NCBI RefSeq assembly: GCF_000422465.1
Contig: NZ_KE383844.1
Span: 124,001-188,000 of the forward strand
Direction of reading: 5' to 3'
Source: Paenibacillus harenae DSM 16969
Lineage (GTDB): Bacteria > Bacillota > Bacilli > Paenibacillales > Paenibacillaceae
DNA: 64,000 bases
Shown here: positions 40,054 through 49,434 of the stretch, piece by piece
Position numbering within the stretch: the stretch's first letter is position 1
Layout: the number at the start of each line of letters is the position of its first letter
Position numbers and translations under genes: made by a program
The notes under the pieces: generated by a model
What the model was told of the DNA's origin: nothing
What the model saw: the letters and a program-made list of their open reading frames with translations, nothing else
The model's database searches: none

Positions 40054-42183
40054 ATGAGAAAAATGAGGCAAAAATTGATGAGAAAAGTTAGCATTATACT
40101 GCTATTTTCGGTAATGGCTTCGATGCTTATGCCGATCATTTCATATGCTGCTAGCGTCATGTATTTCGTTTATCGCCCCGTATCCGGAGATGTCTATTTC
40201 AAGGATCCGGAACTAACCGGATATGTGTATACGAGAGATCCCGATTCGGCTAAGGTTAATTTGAATACCGGGTCGGGCACACAGGCAGCCACTGGTAAGA
40301 TAGGCGGTGTACTGTATGACGACAACAATACGCCGTATTACATAGTTGAATATACGGCTTATGCGGGACAAGCACCCTCAAGCATATCCGTTGATGTGGA
40401 AGGCTCGACATACAGCTTAACCGGGGTTCCGCATTCAAAATATCCTGACGTGTACCGCTATATGTCAAGTTTGACGGCTGATTTAACGACTTACCGCATG
40501 CCAGGCCAGCTCCATATCCCTACGGTCACAGGGGCAACCTACTTGCCTGCAGGTTCCGATATTGTCAGTTTTACTCCTGATTATAACGGCAATACTTCCG
40601 GGGAAGGAATTATCATTAGACTCCCTTATAACAGTACAACGAACACGACCTTCAATTCCGAGGCAATGGACATTACCGGCGGAGATTTTGAAATTATCGA
40701 CCAGACGGTAAGCTCGTCCGTATATTATAGCGGATATACGTATGATTCCAGAGGAGAACTTACCTTTAACCTGAATACGGATCTAATTGAGGGGCATCAA
40801 TACCTGGTGAAGCTGTCATCAACCAGTTCCGGTAACGAAATCTTTCTCCCTGTAGACGGGGTTTATACGGCAAGCGTAAAGATAGGTTATTGGGGCAGCG
40901 GTTACCCGCCGTACCCGGGTCAATACTTCGATGAAGCAAACAGCCTTTATTTCCGCAACTTGGTCATCGGGAATTCGGGTACCCTGCCGCCAACCGATCC
41001 GGTTAATCCGCCTACCGATCCGGGAACCGGTCCATCCCCTTCTCTTCCAACAGAGCCTGGCAAACAGCCCAATAAGGATCGTGTGGTTGTGAACGAGGAA
41101 AGCTTGCGGAATGGAACGAAGGATAAAGTAGCCGTTGATATCGCAAATGGGACAAAGCAAGTGCTGCTCCCTGTCAACGCTGCAAAAGTTATTGGCGATC
41201 GCCAATTGGAATTGAGTAATGATCAGCTGTCCGTGAGCATTCCTTCCGAGGTGCTGACAGAGCTGCGAAGTTTCATGACCGACCAGCAATTGGACGGAGC
41301 CCAAATCAAGTTCACGCTGGATACCGTAAACCCGGAGGAAACAACAGCGCTCTTGAATAAGGCCAAAAGCAAATCCAAATCGGAGCTGAAAGCGGCTGGC
41401 GAAATCTATGATTTCAAGCTCTCTGTCGTTAGCGCCGACGGCAAAGAAAAAGTGCTTGATCAGTTCAAGAAAGCGATCACGCTTCGGCTGAAGGTTCGCG
41501 AAGACGCAAAACCTGCACTGCTCGGCGTCTATTATATAGCCGACGATGGCAGTCTGGAGTATGTTGGCGGGCAGTTAACCGACGGGGTAATCGCAGCTGA
41601 TGTCACCCATTTCAGCAAGTATGCCGTATTGGAATACGATAAAACCTTTACTGATGTATCGGATCAATTCTGGGCTTTCAACGCCATTAAAGAGCTTTCA
41701 GCGAAGCATATTATAAATGGCGTAAACGAAAGCGAATTTGCACCTAAGAAACAAATGACGCGTGCTGAATTAACCTCGCTGATCGCACGTACGCTTAACC
41801 TGAAAGCAAGCCAGGCAGCTTCATTTGCCGATGTAAATAGCAGCAGCGTTCATGCCGATGAAATAGCTGCGGCAAGCGAAGCAGGTATTGTACGCGGACA
41901 GAGCGCGGAAAACTTTGCGCCGGATCAATTTGTAACTCGTGAAGAAATGGTCATCATGATCACCAGAGCATACGAGTACAAAAGCGGTAAAAAAGTGGTT
42001 TCAGAAACGGAATCTTCCTATACTGACCGCATCCTTGCAGCAGAATGGGCGCGTCCGTCTATCGATGCCGCTTCCAGTATCGGTATTGTAGTAGGTTACG
42101 ACAACGAGACGTTCGCGCCGAAGAATCTCATGACTCGTGCTGAAGGCGCGCTATTGGCTTATCGTTTGTTGAAAAGCGAGTAA
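40054..42183 (+). CDS. S-layer homology (SLH) domain surface protein
   Basis: 709 residues. A signal peptide ends near residue 34 (IILLFSVMASMLMPIISYAA). Residues about 35-300 are beta-rich repeats, then a Pro-rich linker (PPTDPVNPPTDPGTGPSPS) and a globular part to about 530. Three SLH domains close the protein: FTDVSDQFWAFNAIKELSAK..MTRAELTSLIART, ASFADVNSSSVHADEIAAA..VTREEMVIMITRA and a third with PSIDAASSIGIVVGY..MTRAEGALLAYRL. SLH triplets bind pyruvylated wall polymers, fixing the protein on the cell surface. ATG 40054 is very close to GGAGGG; ATG 40063 or 40081 may be the true start. Expression is set by the c-di-GMP riboswitch. Confidence 0.92.
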   Translation: MRKMRQKLMRKVSIILLFSVMASMLMPIISYAASVMYFVYRPVSGDVYFKDPELTGYVYTRDPDSAKVNLNTGSGTQAATGKIGGVLYDDNNTPYYIVEYTAYAGQAPSSISVDVEGSTYSLTGVPHSKYPDVYRYMSSLTADLTTYRMPGQLHIPTVTGATYLPAGSDIVSFTPDYNGNTSGEGIIIRLPYNSTTNTTFNSEAMDITGGDFEIIDQTVSSSVYYSGYTYDSRGELTFNLNTDLIEGHQYLVKLSSTSSGNEIFLPVDGVYTASVKIGYWGSGYPPYPGQYFDEANSLYFRNLVIGNSGTLPPTDPVNPPTDPGTGPSPSLPTEPGKQPNKDRVVVNEESLRNGTKDKVAVDIANGTKQVLLPVNAAKVIGDRQLELSNDQLSVSIPSEVLTELRSFMTDQQLDGAQIKFTLDTVNPEETTALLNKAKSKSKSELKAAGEIYDFKLSVVSADGKEKVLDQFKKAITLRLKVREDAKPALLGVYYIADDGSLEYVGGQLTDGVIAADVTHFSKYAVLEYDKTFTDVSDQFWAFNAIKELSAKHIINGVNESEFAPKKQMTRAELTSLIARTLNLKASQAASFADVNSSSVHADEIAAASEAGIVRGQSAENFAPDQFVTREEMVIMITRAYEYKSGKKVVSETESSYTDRILAAEWARPSIDAASSIGIVVGYDNETFAPKNLMTRAEGALLAYRLLKSE

Positions 42184-42192
42184 ACGTAAATT

Positions 42193-42238
42193 ATCCCTTC
42201 AAGGTGACGGCAATCTCGTCCCTCGAAGGGATTTTTTT
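42193..42238 (+). terminator. Intrinsic terminator of the SLH gene
   Basis: ATCCCTTC (42193-42200) pairs with GAAGGGAT (42225-42232), followed by TTTTTTT, ten bases after the stop codon. Confidence 0.85.
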
Positions 42239-42341
42239 ATAAATAATTCATGCTACTATTGCGGTATTCCTACGGGGTGCAGCGGTAACCGATCGTTAAG
42301 CTATAGAGTAAACCGCTATTCGTCGGAGAACGCTGAGTAGA

Positions 42342-42893
42342 TTATTCGAGACTTTGCAAATAAAGCTCGTACTCGACTGTAAACTCAAGCGCTTGGGCAA
42401 ATTCTGGAGAGAGAGCGGTCAATGCTTCAACCACAGCTTCCTTGCCCACTTCTTTTAATGCCAGGATTTCTGGCTGCCGAGGCACTTGAAACTGTGTGTG
42501 ATCATGAAAGACAACAGTGACAATAGTGCCGATCGGCTCTTGGTGCGGACCATAAATTGTGCTCCACATCCAGCGTTGCTGGTTATCCTGCTGCTCATTG
42601 CCCCATTCTCGTGAGATGTCAAAATTTCCTGGGAACCGGGGCTCCGGATTAAGGCCGGCCTCTTTAAACTGACGGTGTATGGGAAGAAACAATAGGTTCA
42701 AATACGTTCCGTAGGCCACGTCTCCTGCTTCCTCGTAAGCCTTTAGCAGTTTATCCCGATGGTTCACTAGAACTGTCTCCCAGTTATAAGAAATATGCTC
42801 TTCGATGTAGCGGGCAATGCTCTTGATGCGAGCTTCGCCGCTCCCATCCAATACAATTTGTTGCAAGTTTGTTGATCCCACCTCTAAACCCAT
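42342..42893 (-). CDS. Hypothetical protein, 183 residues
   Basis: No family recognised. The sequence is soluble, mixed alpha/beta and acidic: QQIVLDGSGEARIKSIARYI, then VLVNHRDKLLKAYEEAGDVAYGTYLNLLFLPIH, WMWSTIYGPHQEPIGTIVTVVFHDHTQFQVP (likely beta sheet) and a helical C-terminus EVGKEAVVEALTALSPEFAQALEF. ATG 42893 has AAAGGATGG upstream. It stands alone. The central WSTIYGP..GTIVTVVFHDHT pattern suggests an enzyme-like or immunity-like fold, but that is speculation. Confidence 0.65.
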   Translation of the reverse strand: MGLEVGSTNLQQIVLDGSGEARIKSIARYIEEHISYNWETVLVNHRDKLLKAYEEAGDVAYGTYLNLLFLPIHRQFKEAGLNPEPRFPGNFDISREWGNEQQDNQQRWMWSTIYGPHQEPIGTIVTVVFHDHTQFQVPRQPEILALKEVGKEAVVEALTALSPEFAQALEFTVEYELYLQSLE

Positions 42894-43073
42894 CCTTTCA
42901 CTTGAGATTCTACTTTCCCCTCCATTTTATAACATTCATGCAAATCTCAAGGTTATAAAGAAAAAAACACCGCTGGTGCTTATAAACAAACGAACAACCT
43001 TAGATATGAAGTTTAAACTATTACGGAAGTGACCACCCAATACCAATTACCTGATCGGTTTCTTTACTCGCTA

Positions 43074-43436
43074 TCATGCAAAGGCATATCTGAACAACCC
43101 GTAATACAAAGGTCCAACCATGACAACAAATGTTATCAACATCCAGACTCTCCTCGCCACAATCGGCAGCTCCTCCAGGATTTCTTCCCCTTCATACCCT
43201 TTTAGAAGCATCGTGAATGATAAATCCCACAGAAACGCTGCCACGGAGACAAATTTCCAGACAGTAGGATTTAGAATAGCTGTTTCCGTAACGTACCCGA
43301 ACAATCCAATCCATGTCATGATGGATACGACGAAATCTATTTTGCTTAGTTTCGTCTTATATTTTCCTTTTATTAAAAAAGTGAGGGATGCTGTTGCGAG
43401 CAACCCTAAATAAATCGTCCATAAAACGTCAACCAT
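43074..43436 (-). CDS. Small integral membrane protein, 120 residues
   Basis: Four hydrophobic helices: VLWTIYLGLLATASLTFLI, FVVSIMTWIGLFGYVTET, VWKFVSVAAFLWDLSFTMLL and VWMLITFVVMVGPLYYGLF, with a short charged loop GYEGEEILEELPIVARR before the last. Codon phase and helix spacing support a real gene although the ribosome site (GGAG) is modest. No family recognised. Monocistronic. Confidence 0.6.
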   Translation of the reverse strand: MVDVLWTIYLGLLATASLTFLIKGKYKTKLSKIDFVVSIMTWIGLFGYVTETAILNPTVWKFVSVAAFLWDLSFTMLLKGYEGEEILEELPIVARRVWMLITFVVMVGPLYYGLFRYAFA

Positions 43437-43590
43437 ACGTACTCCTCATTCTCTTTCTTTGAATTTGATGACCCTTCGCCATCCTATTGCTATTATAGCC
43501 AATCAAGTCCATAACAAATATAATAAATCCCTTACAAAAAACCGGCTAGTACACTAGCCCCGTATAACAATAGTAGAAACCTGGAAAAAA

Positions 43591-43644
43591 AAGCTTGTAA
43601 CGAACACATCACTATGATATTTTAAAACAGACCGGTCGGTACTT
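43591..43644 (+). promoter_or_regulatory. Promoter with TetR-type operator before the metallo-hydrolase gene
   Basis: TTGTAA (43591-43596), 17 bases, TATTTT (43614-43619) is followed by CAGACCGGTCGGTACT (43629-43644), an imperfect palindrome of the ACCGnnCGGT kind bound by TetR/LmrA-like repressors. A TetR gene follows downstream. Confidence 0.65.
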
Positions 43645-43666
43645 TAATGATTAGGAGTTGTTACCC

Positions 43667-44425
43667 ATGCCTATTTCTATCCAACATATCCGAAATGCTA
43701 CATCCGTCTTAACCGTGAACGGCAAACGTATACTCGTCGATCCCATGTTAAGCGATGTAGGCGAGCTTCCGCCCGTTCCTTTCACACGTTCGTTTCGCAG
43801 AAATCCGCTAACCCCCCTGCCTGTTCCTCTGCAATTGTTTGATAACATGGATGCGGTTCTATTGACCCATCGGCATTTTGACCATCTGGATAAGAAAGCC
43901 ATCTCCGTTCTGAACAAGAGAATACCTGTCTTCTGCCAACCGGAGGATCAAGCCTTCTTACAAACTGCCGGTTTCCTCAACGTATATGCGATTCATGATT
44001 CGTTTGAATGGTGCGCCATCCGGATGAAACGGTTTAAAGGGCAGCATGCACAAGGTATCGCCGCCAAGCTGCTCGGCCCCGTGTCCGGATTTCTATTAAG
44101 CACGCCAGTGGACGGGTCCATATACATCGTCGGTGACTGCATTTACACTCCTGCCATTGGGGATGTATTCCGGGAAACGAAACCGGATATTGCGATTTTG
44201 AATACGCCGCGCGCGCAGATGCTGTTAGGAACCATTATCACCATGACCGCCGAAGATATCGTTCATATTGCGCAATTGTCCCCAACTACGAAAATCGTCG
44301 CCGTTCATATGGATGCCATAAGCCACTGCACCTTCAAACGCCGGCATCTCAGAGCATTTCTGAAGGAGCGCAGATTAGAGAATGTTGCGTATGTTCCTGA
44401 CGATGGCGAGGTTATTTCTTTCTAG
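43667..44425 (+). CDS. MBL-fold metallo-hydrolase
   Basis: 252 residues from ATG 43667 (TAGGAG nine bases upstream). The metal site motif is THRHFDHLDKK (H-x-H-x-D-H, about residues 68-78), with further ligands in VGDCIYTP and VAVHMDAISHC. The N-terminal IQHIRNATSVLTVNGKRILVDPML is the first beta layer typical of UlaG-like lactonases. It is preceded by a TetR-type operator and followed 50 bases later by a TetR gene, so it is likely the regulated target. Substrate unknown. Confidence 0.9.
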   Translation: MPISIQHIRNATSVLTVNGKRILVDPMLSDVGELPPVPFTRSFRRNPLTPLPVPLQLFDNMDAVLLTHRHFDHLDKKAISVLNKRIPVFCQPEDQAFLQTAGFLNVYAIHDSFEWCAIRMKRFKGQHAQGIAAKLLGPVSGFLLSTPVDGSIYIVGDCIYTPAIGDVFRETKPDIAILNTPRAQMLLGTIITMTAEDIVHIAQLSPTTKIVAVHMDAISHCTFKRRHLRAFLKERRLENVAYVPDDGEVISF

Positions 44426-44475
44426 TATAATTATGTTATGACCAAACGGTATTTTTTTGAAATGGGGGTTTTATC

Positions 44476-45072
44476 ATGCGGAAGGGTCAGATTACGAAAG
44501 AGCATATCATTCGCGAGTCTGCCGGTTTATTTAATACAAAGGGATATACAGGGGCTTCCCTTTCTGACATTATTAACCGCTGCGGTATACGCAAGGGCGG
44601 AATCTATAATCATTTTGAAAACAAGGATGAGATTGCCCTTGCCGCTTTCGATTATTCGTTTTCACAAATTTTATCACTGCTTTCCAAAGAACAGGAAAAC
44701 GCCGTTAATTCGAAACAGAAACTGCTGGCTATATGTAAAGTATATATCGAGTTAATTGAAAGCAATGTATTGGAGGGCGGTTGTCCGATATTAAATACAG
44801 CGGTTGAAAGCGACGACGGTCACCCTCAGCTTAAAGATAGAGCTCAACGTGCAATGAACCTTTTATTTGAAAAGTTAACCCGAATCATTAACGAAGGCAT
44901 TCAGAATAAAGAATTCAGAAGCGATATCGATCCTGAAGAGGTCTGCAGCTATATGATTGCTGTGATTGAAGGAGGACTTATGCTGAGCAAGCTATTGGAT
45001 GACAGCAAATACATTCGGCATTGCTCGAGTAATGTAATGAAATATATAGATCATGAAATGATGAATGGATAA
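44476..45072 (+). CDS. TetR/AcrR family transcriptional regulator
   Basis: 198 residues. The DNA-binding domain covers residues 1-50: ITKEHIIRESAGLFNTKGYTGASLSDIINRCGIRKGGIYNHFENKDEIALAAF, the standard TetR pattern. The C-terminal domain carries EGGCPILNTAVESDDGHPQL, characteristic of the YxaF/LmrA-type subgroup. It probably represses the metallo-hydrolase promoter, and hence itself, through ACCGGTCGGT at 43631-43640. Inducer unknown. Confidence 0.92.
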   Translation: MRKGQITKEHIIRESAGLFNTKGYTGASLSDIINRCGIRKGGIYNHFENKDEIALAAFDYSFSQILSLLSKEQENAVNSKQKLLAICKVYIELIESNVLEGGCPILNTAVESDDGHPQLKDRAQRAMNLLFEKLTRIINEGIQNKEFRSDIDPEEVCSYMIAVIEGGLMLSKLLDDSKYIRHCSSNVMKYIDHEMMNG

Positions 45073-45087
45073 GCTTCTCGGAACAAC

Positions 45088-45128
45088 AAAAATGACGCTT
45101 AGAATGAACTCGTCCAGGCGTCATTTTT
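45088..45128. terminator. Bidirectional intrinsic terminator
   Basis: AAAAATGACGC (45088-45098) is the exact complement of GCGTCATTTTT (45118-45128). It lies between the rightward TetR gene and the leftward permease gene. Confidence 0.85.
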
Positions 45129-45179
45129 ATGTTTTCTCATCCATCCAACGCTCACCGCAACGTTCCTCTACGTTTGGTT

Positions 45180-45959
45180 TCAAGAACCGCTGTGAATCTC
45201 CGCTTTTTCATAATATACGATACAGAAAAGAAGCGAGACAACAAAGGTAATGGCAAGTATGGCCGCTCCAGAAGCTGCATAAGGGTTGGGTCCGCTTTGT
45301 GCCAAACCTTGAGCTAAATCCCGAACCGGCCAATACGGCATCAGCCATGGAAACAGGACCCCATCCATGCCATGTCCCATTTCTCCGATAAGGGTAACGA
45401 TTGTGGCAAGCACCCCCAACACCGTCGAAGGGATTACGCTCTTGCCAACCATGCTTAGCGCTGCTGCCACAGGTATTGTGCCAAACGAAAGGAGACAAGC
45501 AAGTAAGTTCATTCGGATTCCCGACCAAACGACTGCAAAATCGATTTGTTGATTGAAAGACATGATAAGGCCTGCCGCAGTAACTGAAACGCAGGAGAGG
45601 GCTGAGGTGATAGCGATCAGCAAAAACACAGCGGCCAGTTTGGCAAAGAGAATCCGTACGCGCGGAATAGGGTATGAAAACAGTTGGTTAATCGTACGTT
45701 CCTGATATTCGCGCGAGATGATGTAGCCTGTCATCAAGGCGAACATAAACGGCGCCAGAATAGTAAGCGTCATTCCTTGTCGATAGAACATATCCTGCAG
45801 GTCAATCCCTGCAGGAGTTCCATCGGGCGCAATTTTCGGCATGAACGCAAACAGAGTAACGAGGTTCGCCGGTAGTATGCCGAGAAGAACCAGCCAATGC
45901 ATCTTTGTATGCTTCAGCTTCATAATTTCTGCCAAGAAAACACTAGCCAAACCCTTCAC
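45180..45959 (-). CDS. ABC-2 type exporter permease
   Basis: 259 residues with six membrane helices in the ABC-2 arrangement: EIMKLKHTKMHWLVLLGILPAN at the N-terminus (the typical E-x-x-K-x-x-x-x-x-x-W start of such permeases), then LTILAPFMFALMTGYIISREYQERTINQLFSYPIPRVRILFAKL (coupling region), VFLLIAITSALSCVSVTAAGLIM and others. It overlaps the ATPase gene by 17 bases. The pair forms an exporter of the lantibiotic-immunity/bacitracin family or of an unknown compound. Confidence 0.9.
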   Translation of the reverse strand: MKGLASVFLAEIMKLKHTKMHWLVLLGILPANLVTLFAFMPKIAPDGTPAGIDLQDMFYRQGMTLTILAPFMFALMTGYIISREYQERTINQLFSYPIPRVRILFAKLAAVFLLIAITSALSCVSVTAAGLIMSFNQQIDFAVVWSGIRMNLLACLLSFGTIPVAAALSMVGKSVIPSTVLGVLATIVTLIGEMGHGMDGVLFPWLMPYWPVRDLAQGLAQSGPNPYAASGAAILAITFVVSLLFCIVYYEKAEIHSGS

Positions 45960-46863
45960 CCCCTGTCAGCTTCAGAAAATAATCCTCAAGGCTGTCTCCC
46001 GATAACGCCATTTCTTTCACGCCGACCCCGTTGCTTGCAAGCAGCGAACTGACCTGATCCGGCTGCTCAAGATGCTCGTAAAGGCGCAGGACGCCTGGAC
46101 CGGCTGCGACATAGTCCGTCGTCCCCAGCATATGCTCCAAAATATAGGCGGCCTTCTTCTCGTCCGTCACCTTCAAATTGAGATAGTGCCGGGTCTTCTT
46201 CTGCAAGGTTTCGCAGTCGATTTCCTCAAGTAATTGCCCTTTATGGATGATGCCGATTTTATTGGCCAACTGTTCGACTTCACTTAACAAATGACTGGAT
46301 ATTAAAACCGTAATGCCGCGCTTCCTGGCAAGTTTCAGGAAGAGCTGCCGCATTTCTTTTATTCCCCCGGGGTCCAATCCGTTTGTAGGCTCGTCTAATA
46401 GGAGAAGCTCGGGGTGATGAAGCAGGGCGCGGGCAATGCCAAGCCGCTGCTTCATGCCAAGCGAATAGTTTTTTACGGCTTGGTTTTTGGCATCAAGCAG
46501 TCCGACAGTCGCTAAAGCATCGTCTATGCTTTCTTTGTTGCCCATGCCCATAAGACGACGATGGATTTCCAGATTATCCGCCGCGTTCAGATTGAGATAG
46601 AACCCTGGATATTCGATAATGGCGCCGATGCGCTCCATCGTTTTCCTTTTGTCCCCATGCCGTGCATGGCCGAATAATTCGATTTCTCCTGCCGACGGAC
46701 GGATCAGCCCCATAATCATCCGCAAAGTTGTCGTTTTCCCTGCGCCGTTTTGCCCCAAGAAACCGTAAATATCGCCGGTTCCGATCGTCATATTCACGTC
46801 GTGCACAACCGTTTTTGCGCCATAACGTTTTGTCAGTTGGCGGGTCCGCAATATAATGCTCAC
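45943..46863 (-). CDS. ABC transporter ATP-binding protein
   Basis: 306 residues from GTG 46863, which has AAAGGAGGG eight bases upstream; the reading frame extends further but only as a shadow of the hydrolase gene. Walker A is GFLGQNGAGKTTTLRMIMG, the Q-loop region EYPGFYLNLNAADNLEI, the signature NYSLGMKQRLGIARALL and Walker B LLLLDEPTNGLDPGG; the His-switch is SSHLL. The C-terminal 80 residues match BcrA/NatA-like exporters. Works with the overlapping permease gene. It follows the hydrolase gene by 32 bases. Confidence 0.95.
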   Translation of the reverse strand: MSIILRTRQLTKRYGAKTVVHDVNMTIGTGDIYGFLGQNGAGKTTTLRMIMGLIRPSAGEIELFGHARHGDKRKTMERIGAIIEYPGFYLNLNAADNLEIHRRLMGMGNKESIDDALATVGLLDAKNQAVKNYSLGMKQRLGIARALLHHPELLLLDEPTNGLDPGGIKEMRQLFLKLARKRGITVLISSHLLSEVEQLANKIGIIHKGQLLEEIDCETLQKKTRHYLNLKVTDEKKAAYILEHMLGTTDYVAAGPGVLRLYEHLEQPDQVSSLLASNGVGVKEMALSGDSLEDYFLKLTGGEGFG

Positions 46864-46895
46864 CAGCAACCCTCCTTTCAGATACTGTACCGGCT

Positions 46896-48404
46896 TTACA
46901 TCCACTTCGCTTTTTGCAGCTTCGGATATGAACGAAGCACGGATTCCAGCGAGTCCCGGGTTTCGTTGTTCAAATGCCGGTTGAAAAATGCCAACGTCAC
47001 GGACTTGGCGATAGCCAGACATTCTTTGGACGAGGTGTCCCCATGGATACCGATGAAGCGGTTGAAACCGGGACCCATGAAAAGTCCGATATCGGCGAAT
47101 TTCATATGGGCGCTGCCTTCGATCACCCATAAGCTGTCGGATGCTTTCAGGATATTGGCAAGACCGGCAGCCGCTTGTTTCTGCTTCCTGTAAATGTCCG
47201 TATAAGCTTCTTGGCCTCCATAAGCCGACGCAACCGCTTCCCGTTGTTCAGCCGGTATCTCTTCCAATTTGAGCATGAAAGGCTCGCTTTGAATAATCGA
47301 CTGGATCCCATACTCATCATTGGCCAGCATGAGCAATGGAGCGATCGGCTTCTCGCCGTCAGCAGCGGCATAGACCGCGCCGTCCAAATTGATTGCGGCC
47401 TTGACCCGGCTTTCGTTGATAGCCAGATTGTACGCCGCCGCACCGCCAAGGGAATGACCGACGGCACCGATTCGGTCCAGATCTAACTTGCCTTCGAAGA
47501 TCGAATCCGTCTTCCCTGCGTTCATTTCGGCGAGCTTGTCGATCACAAAGCTAACGTCATCCGCCATAATTTGGGTTATGCTCGCTAGCGGGTCGCCCTC
47601 AAAGTTTACAGTCGCCTCCCGATCCGTGACGATTCTGCCGGGAAGCTCGGTTGCCGACGAGACGTAGGTATGGTTGACGGCCACAACAATATATCCGTGA
47701 CTTGCCAAGTCCTCGCTTTGAGCGGCGTGCACTTCCATGTTAGTGCCGCCACCGTGGGAAAATAGAATGACGGGATAGTTCGCTTGTTTCCCGGACAGCG
47801 ACACCCCTTCCCGCGAATGCGTCTTGACCAGCTGCAAGTGGCTGAACATGAAATCCGGCAGTTGATTGCCTTTCGAGAATGTCTTTATAAGTTCGGATGA
47901 ATTGTGGAAATAAGCGGCAGTGGGCTTGGTCTGATCCTGGGTGGCAGGATAGTAGATTTTCACCGCCAATTCCCTCTTGTCTGTCGATCCGTCCAGAAAA
48001 GGCTCATTGCGCTTTTCATCCGTCAGGTAGACATATTGAACGCCCACATCATAATCGCCCGTTGGTGCCGGGAGTTGAAACACGGGAAGAGCATATGCCG
48101 CAAGAGCCGTTACCGCGAGGAATAGGCAGGACAAGCCGATAGCGGTTCCCTTCAGGATTTTGGTGATTTTCGTTTCCGTGAATCGGATCGTTGCCTTTAC
48201 TGCCGCGTAAATGACAAACAGAAAAACAAAAATGTAGGCGAAACCCATTTGATAACGGAATCCTTCGATTACGCCGTGCAGACCCAGTATGACCCCATTT
48301 ACGCCTGCGATTCCTAACCAAACAGCTCTGGATAACCTTTTACTTGTGCCCGCAAACAGCGCGAGCAAATTCACGACTAGCAATGCGACTTCAAATTCTC
48401 TCAC
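46896..48404 (-). CDS. Membrane-anchored alpha/beta hydrolase
   Basis: 502 residues from GTG 48404 (AGGAGGAGG upstream). Three or four helices at the N-terminus (VALLVVNLLALFAG, IAGVNGVILGLHGVI, FAYIFVFLFVIYAAV, IGLSCLFLAVTALAAYALPVF) anchor an external hydrolase domain of the platelet-activating-factor acetylhydrolase/dienelactone type: oxyanion strand VILFSHGGGTNMEVHA, nucleophile elbow GAVGHSLGGAAAYNL (Ser about residue 345), acid around AINLDGAVYA and His in GSAHMKFADIG. Probably a lipase or esterase at the cell surface. It lies between a two-component system and an ABC exporter in one orientation. Confidence 0.88.
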   Translation of the reverse strand: MREFEVALLVVNLLALFAGTSKRLSRAVWLGIAGVNGVILGLHGVIEGFRYQMGFAYIFVFLFVIYAAVKATIRFTETKITKILKGTAIGLSCLFLAVTALAAYALPVFQLPAPTGDYDVGVQYVYLTDEKRNEPFLDGSTDKRELAVKIYYPATQDQTKPTAAYFHNSSELIKTFSKGNQLPDFMFSHLQLVKTHSREGVSLSGKQANYPVILFSHGGGTNMEVHAAQSEDLASHGYIVVAVNHTYVSSATELPGRIVTDREATVNFEGDPLASITQIMADDVSFVIDKLAEMNAGKTDSIFEGKLDLDRIGAVGHSLGGAAAYNLAINESRVKAAINLDGAVYAAADGEKPIAPLLMLANDEYGIQSIIQSEPFMLKLEEIPAEQREAVASAYGGQEAYTDIYRKQKQAAAGLANILKASDSLWVIEGSAHMKFADIGLFMGPGFNRFIGIHGDTSSKECLAIAKSVTLAFFNRHLNNETRDSLESVLRSYPKLQKAKWM

Positions 48405-48510
48405 TTGACCTCCTCCTTCTAAAGCCAAGTATACCGTCGCACTTTAACATCCCATTTTCATATTTCTAACAAAGTTCTTAACTTTTCAAGCAGCCCGTTT
48501 CTGCAGACGC

Positions 48511-49434
48511 TCAACCTTTGATCAGGCTGAATGAAAAAACGGTTTCCTCGCCCGGCTTGCTGGACAAGGTAATCCGGCCTCCTTGTTTTTCGACCAAATT
48601 CTTCACAATCGTAAGTCCCAATCCCGTGCCTCGAAGAGATGCGTTTCTTGAAACCTCCCCCGTATAGAAGCGCTCGAACACTCGGGGCACATCTTGTGGC
48701 GGAATTCCAATGCCGCGATCCCATATATCCACCCACACCTCATCCGTCTCCTCCCGAACGGCAACGCCGATCTCTTTGCCATCCTGGCCGTAACGCAAAG
48801 CGTTCGATATCAGGTTTTCTAATACACGCCGCAAAGAAACGCTATCGCTCATGACATACAGAGGAGAATCCGGAATATGGACTGTAGGCGTAAGCGCGAT
48901 TTTCTGAAACGCCGGGTAAAACCCGAGCATCACTTCCTGCACGATGTCCGTTAAGTTGACTCTTCGAAGCTCGGCTATCGTATCATCGGCTTCCGATTTT
49001 GCCAGCTCGAAAAATTCCTGAAGCCGTTCAAGCAAAGCGTTTCCTTTGCCTGAGGCTATTCGGATAAAGTCGTTTCTTTCTTCGGCAGTCAGTGTCGCAT
49101 CATTCCGCAAGGCTTCCAGATATCCCAGCAAGGAGGTTAGCGGCGTGCGCAGATCATGCGAAATGTTGGCGATCATTCGCTTGCGCTCTTCCTCCAGAAA
49201 TTGGGTTCGTTCTACCTTTTTTTGAAAATGATCCATGAGCCGGTTTAATTCTCCGCCCAATCTCTCGACAGGCTTTTGCGACATACGCGTGCGATACCGC
49301 AAGTTAAGATTGCCTGCTCGGATTTCTTCCGTCGTCTCCGTTATCCTTTTTATTTCATGAAGCAGCTGACGGCGTTGGGATAGGAGAAAGATGCAAAGTA
49401 GAATGAGCAAGATCACGAGAATCTGTATTAACAT
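48511..49434 (-). CDS. Sensor histidine kinase with minimal sensor
   Basis: 307 residues. Only one membrane helix (MLIQILVILLILLCIFLLS) and a short HAMP-like region (RITETTEEIRAGNLNLRYRTR) precede the kinase, so there is no external sensor domain. Motifs: H-box NISHDLRTPLTSLLGYLEAL, N-box LENLISNALRYGQDG, G1 IWDRGIGIPP, F-box FERFYTGEV and G2 GTGLGLTIVKNLVEKQGG. It overlaps the response regulator by seven bases. Kinases with such reduced sensors often read the state of a neighbouring transporter; an ABC exporter is encoded in the same cluster. Confidence 0.93.
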   Translation of the reverse strand: MLIQILVILLILLCIFLLSQRRQLLHEIKRITETTEEIRAGNLNLRYRTRMSQKPVERLGGELNRLMDHFQKKVERTQFLEEERKRMIANISHDLRTPLTSLLGYLEALRNDATLTAEERNDFIRIASGKGNALLERLQEFFELAKSEADDTIAELRRVNLTDIVQEVMLGFYPAFQKIALTPTVHIPDSPLYVMSDSVSLRRVLENLISNALRYGQDGKEIGVAVREETDEVWVDIWDRGIGIPPQDVPRVFERFYTGEVSRNASLRGTGLGLTIVKNLVEKQGGRITLSSKPGEETVFSFSLIKG

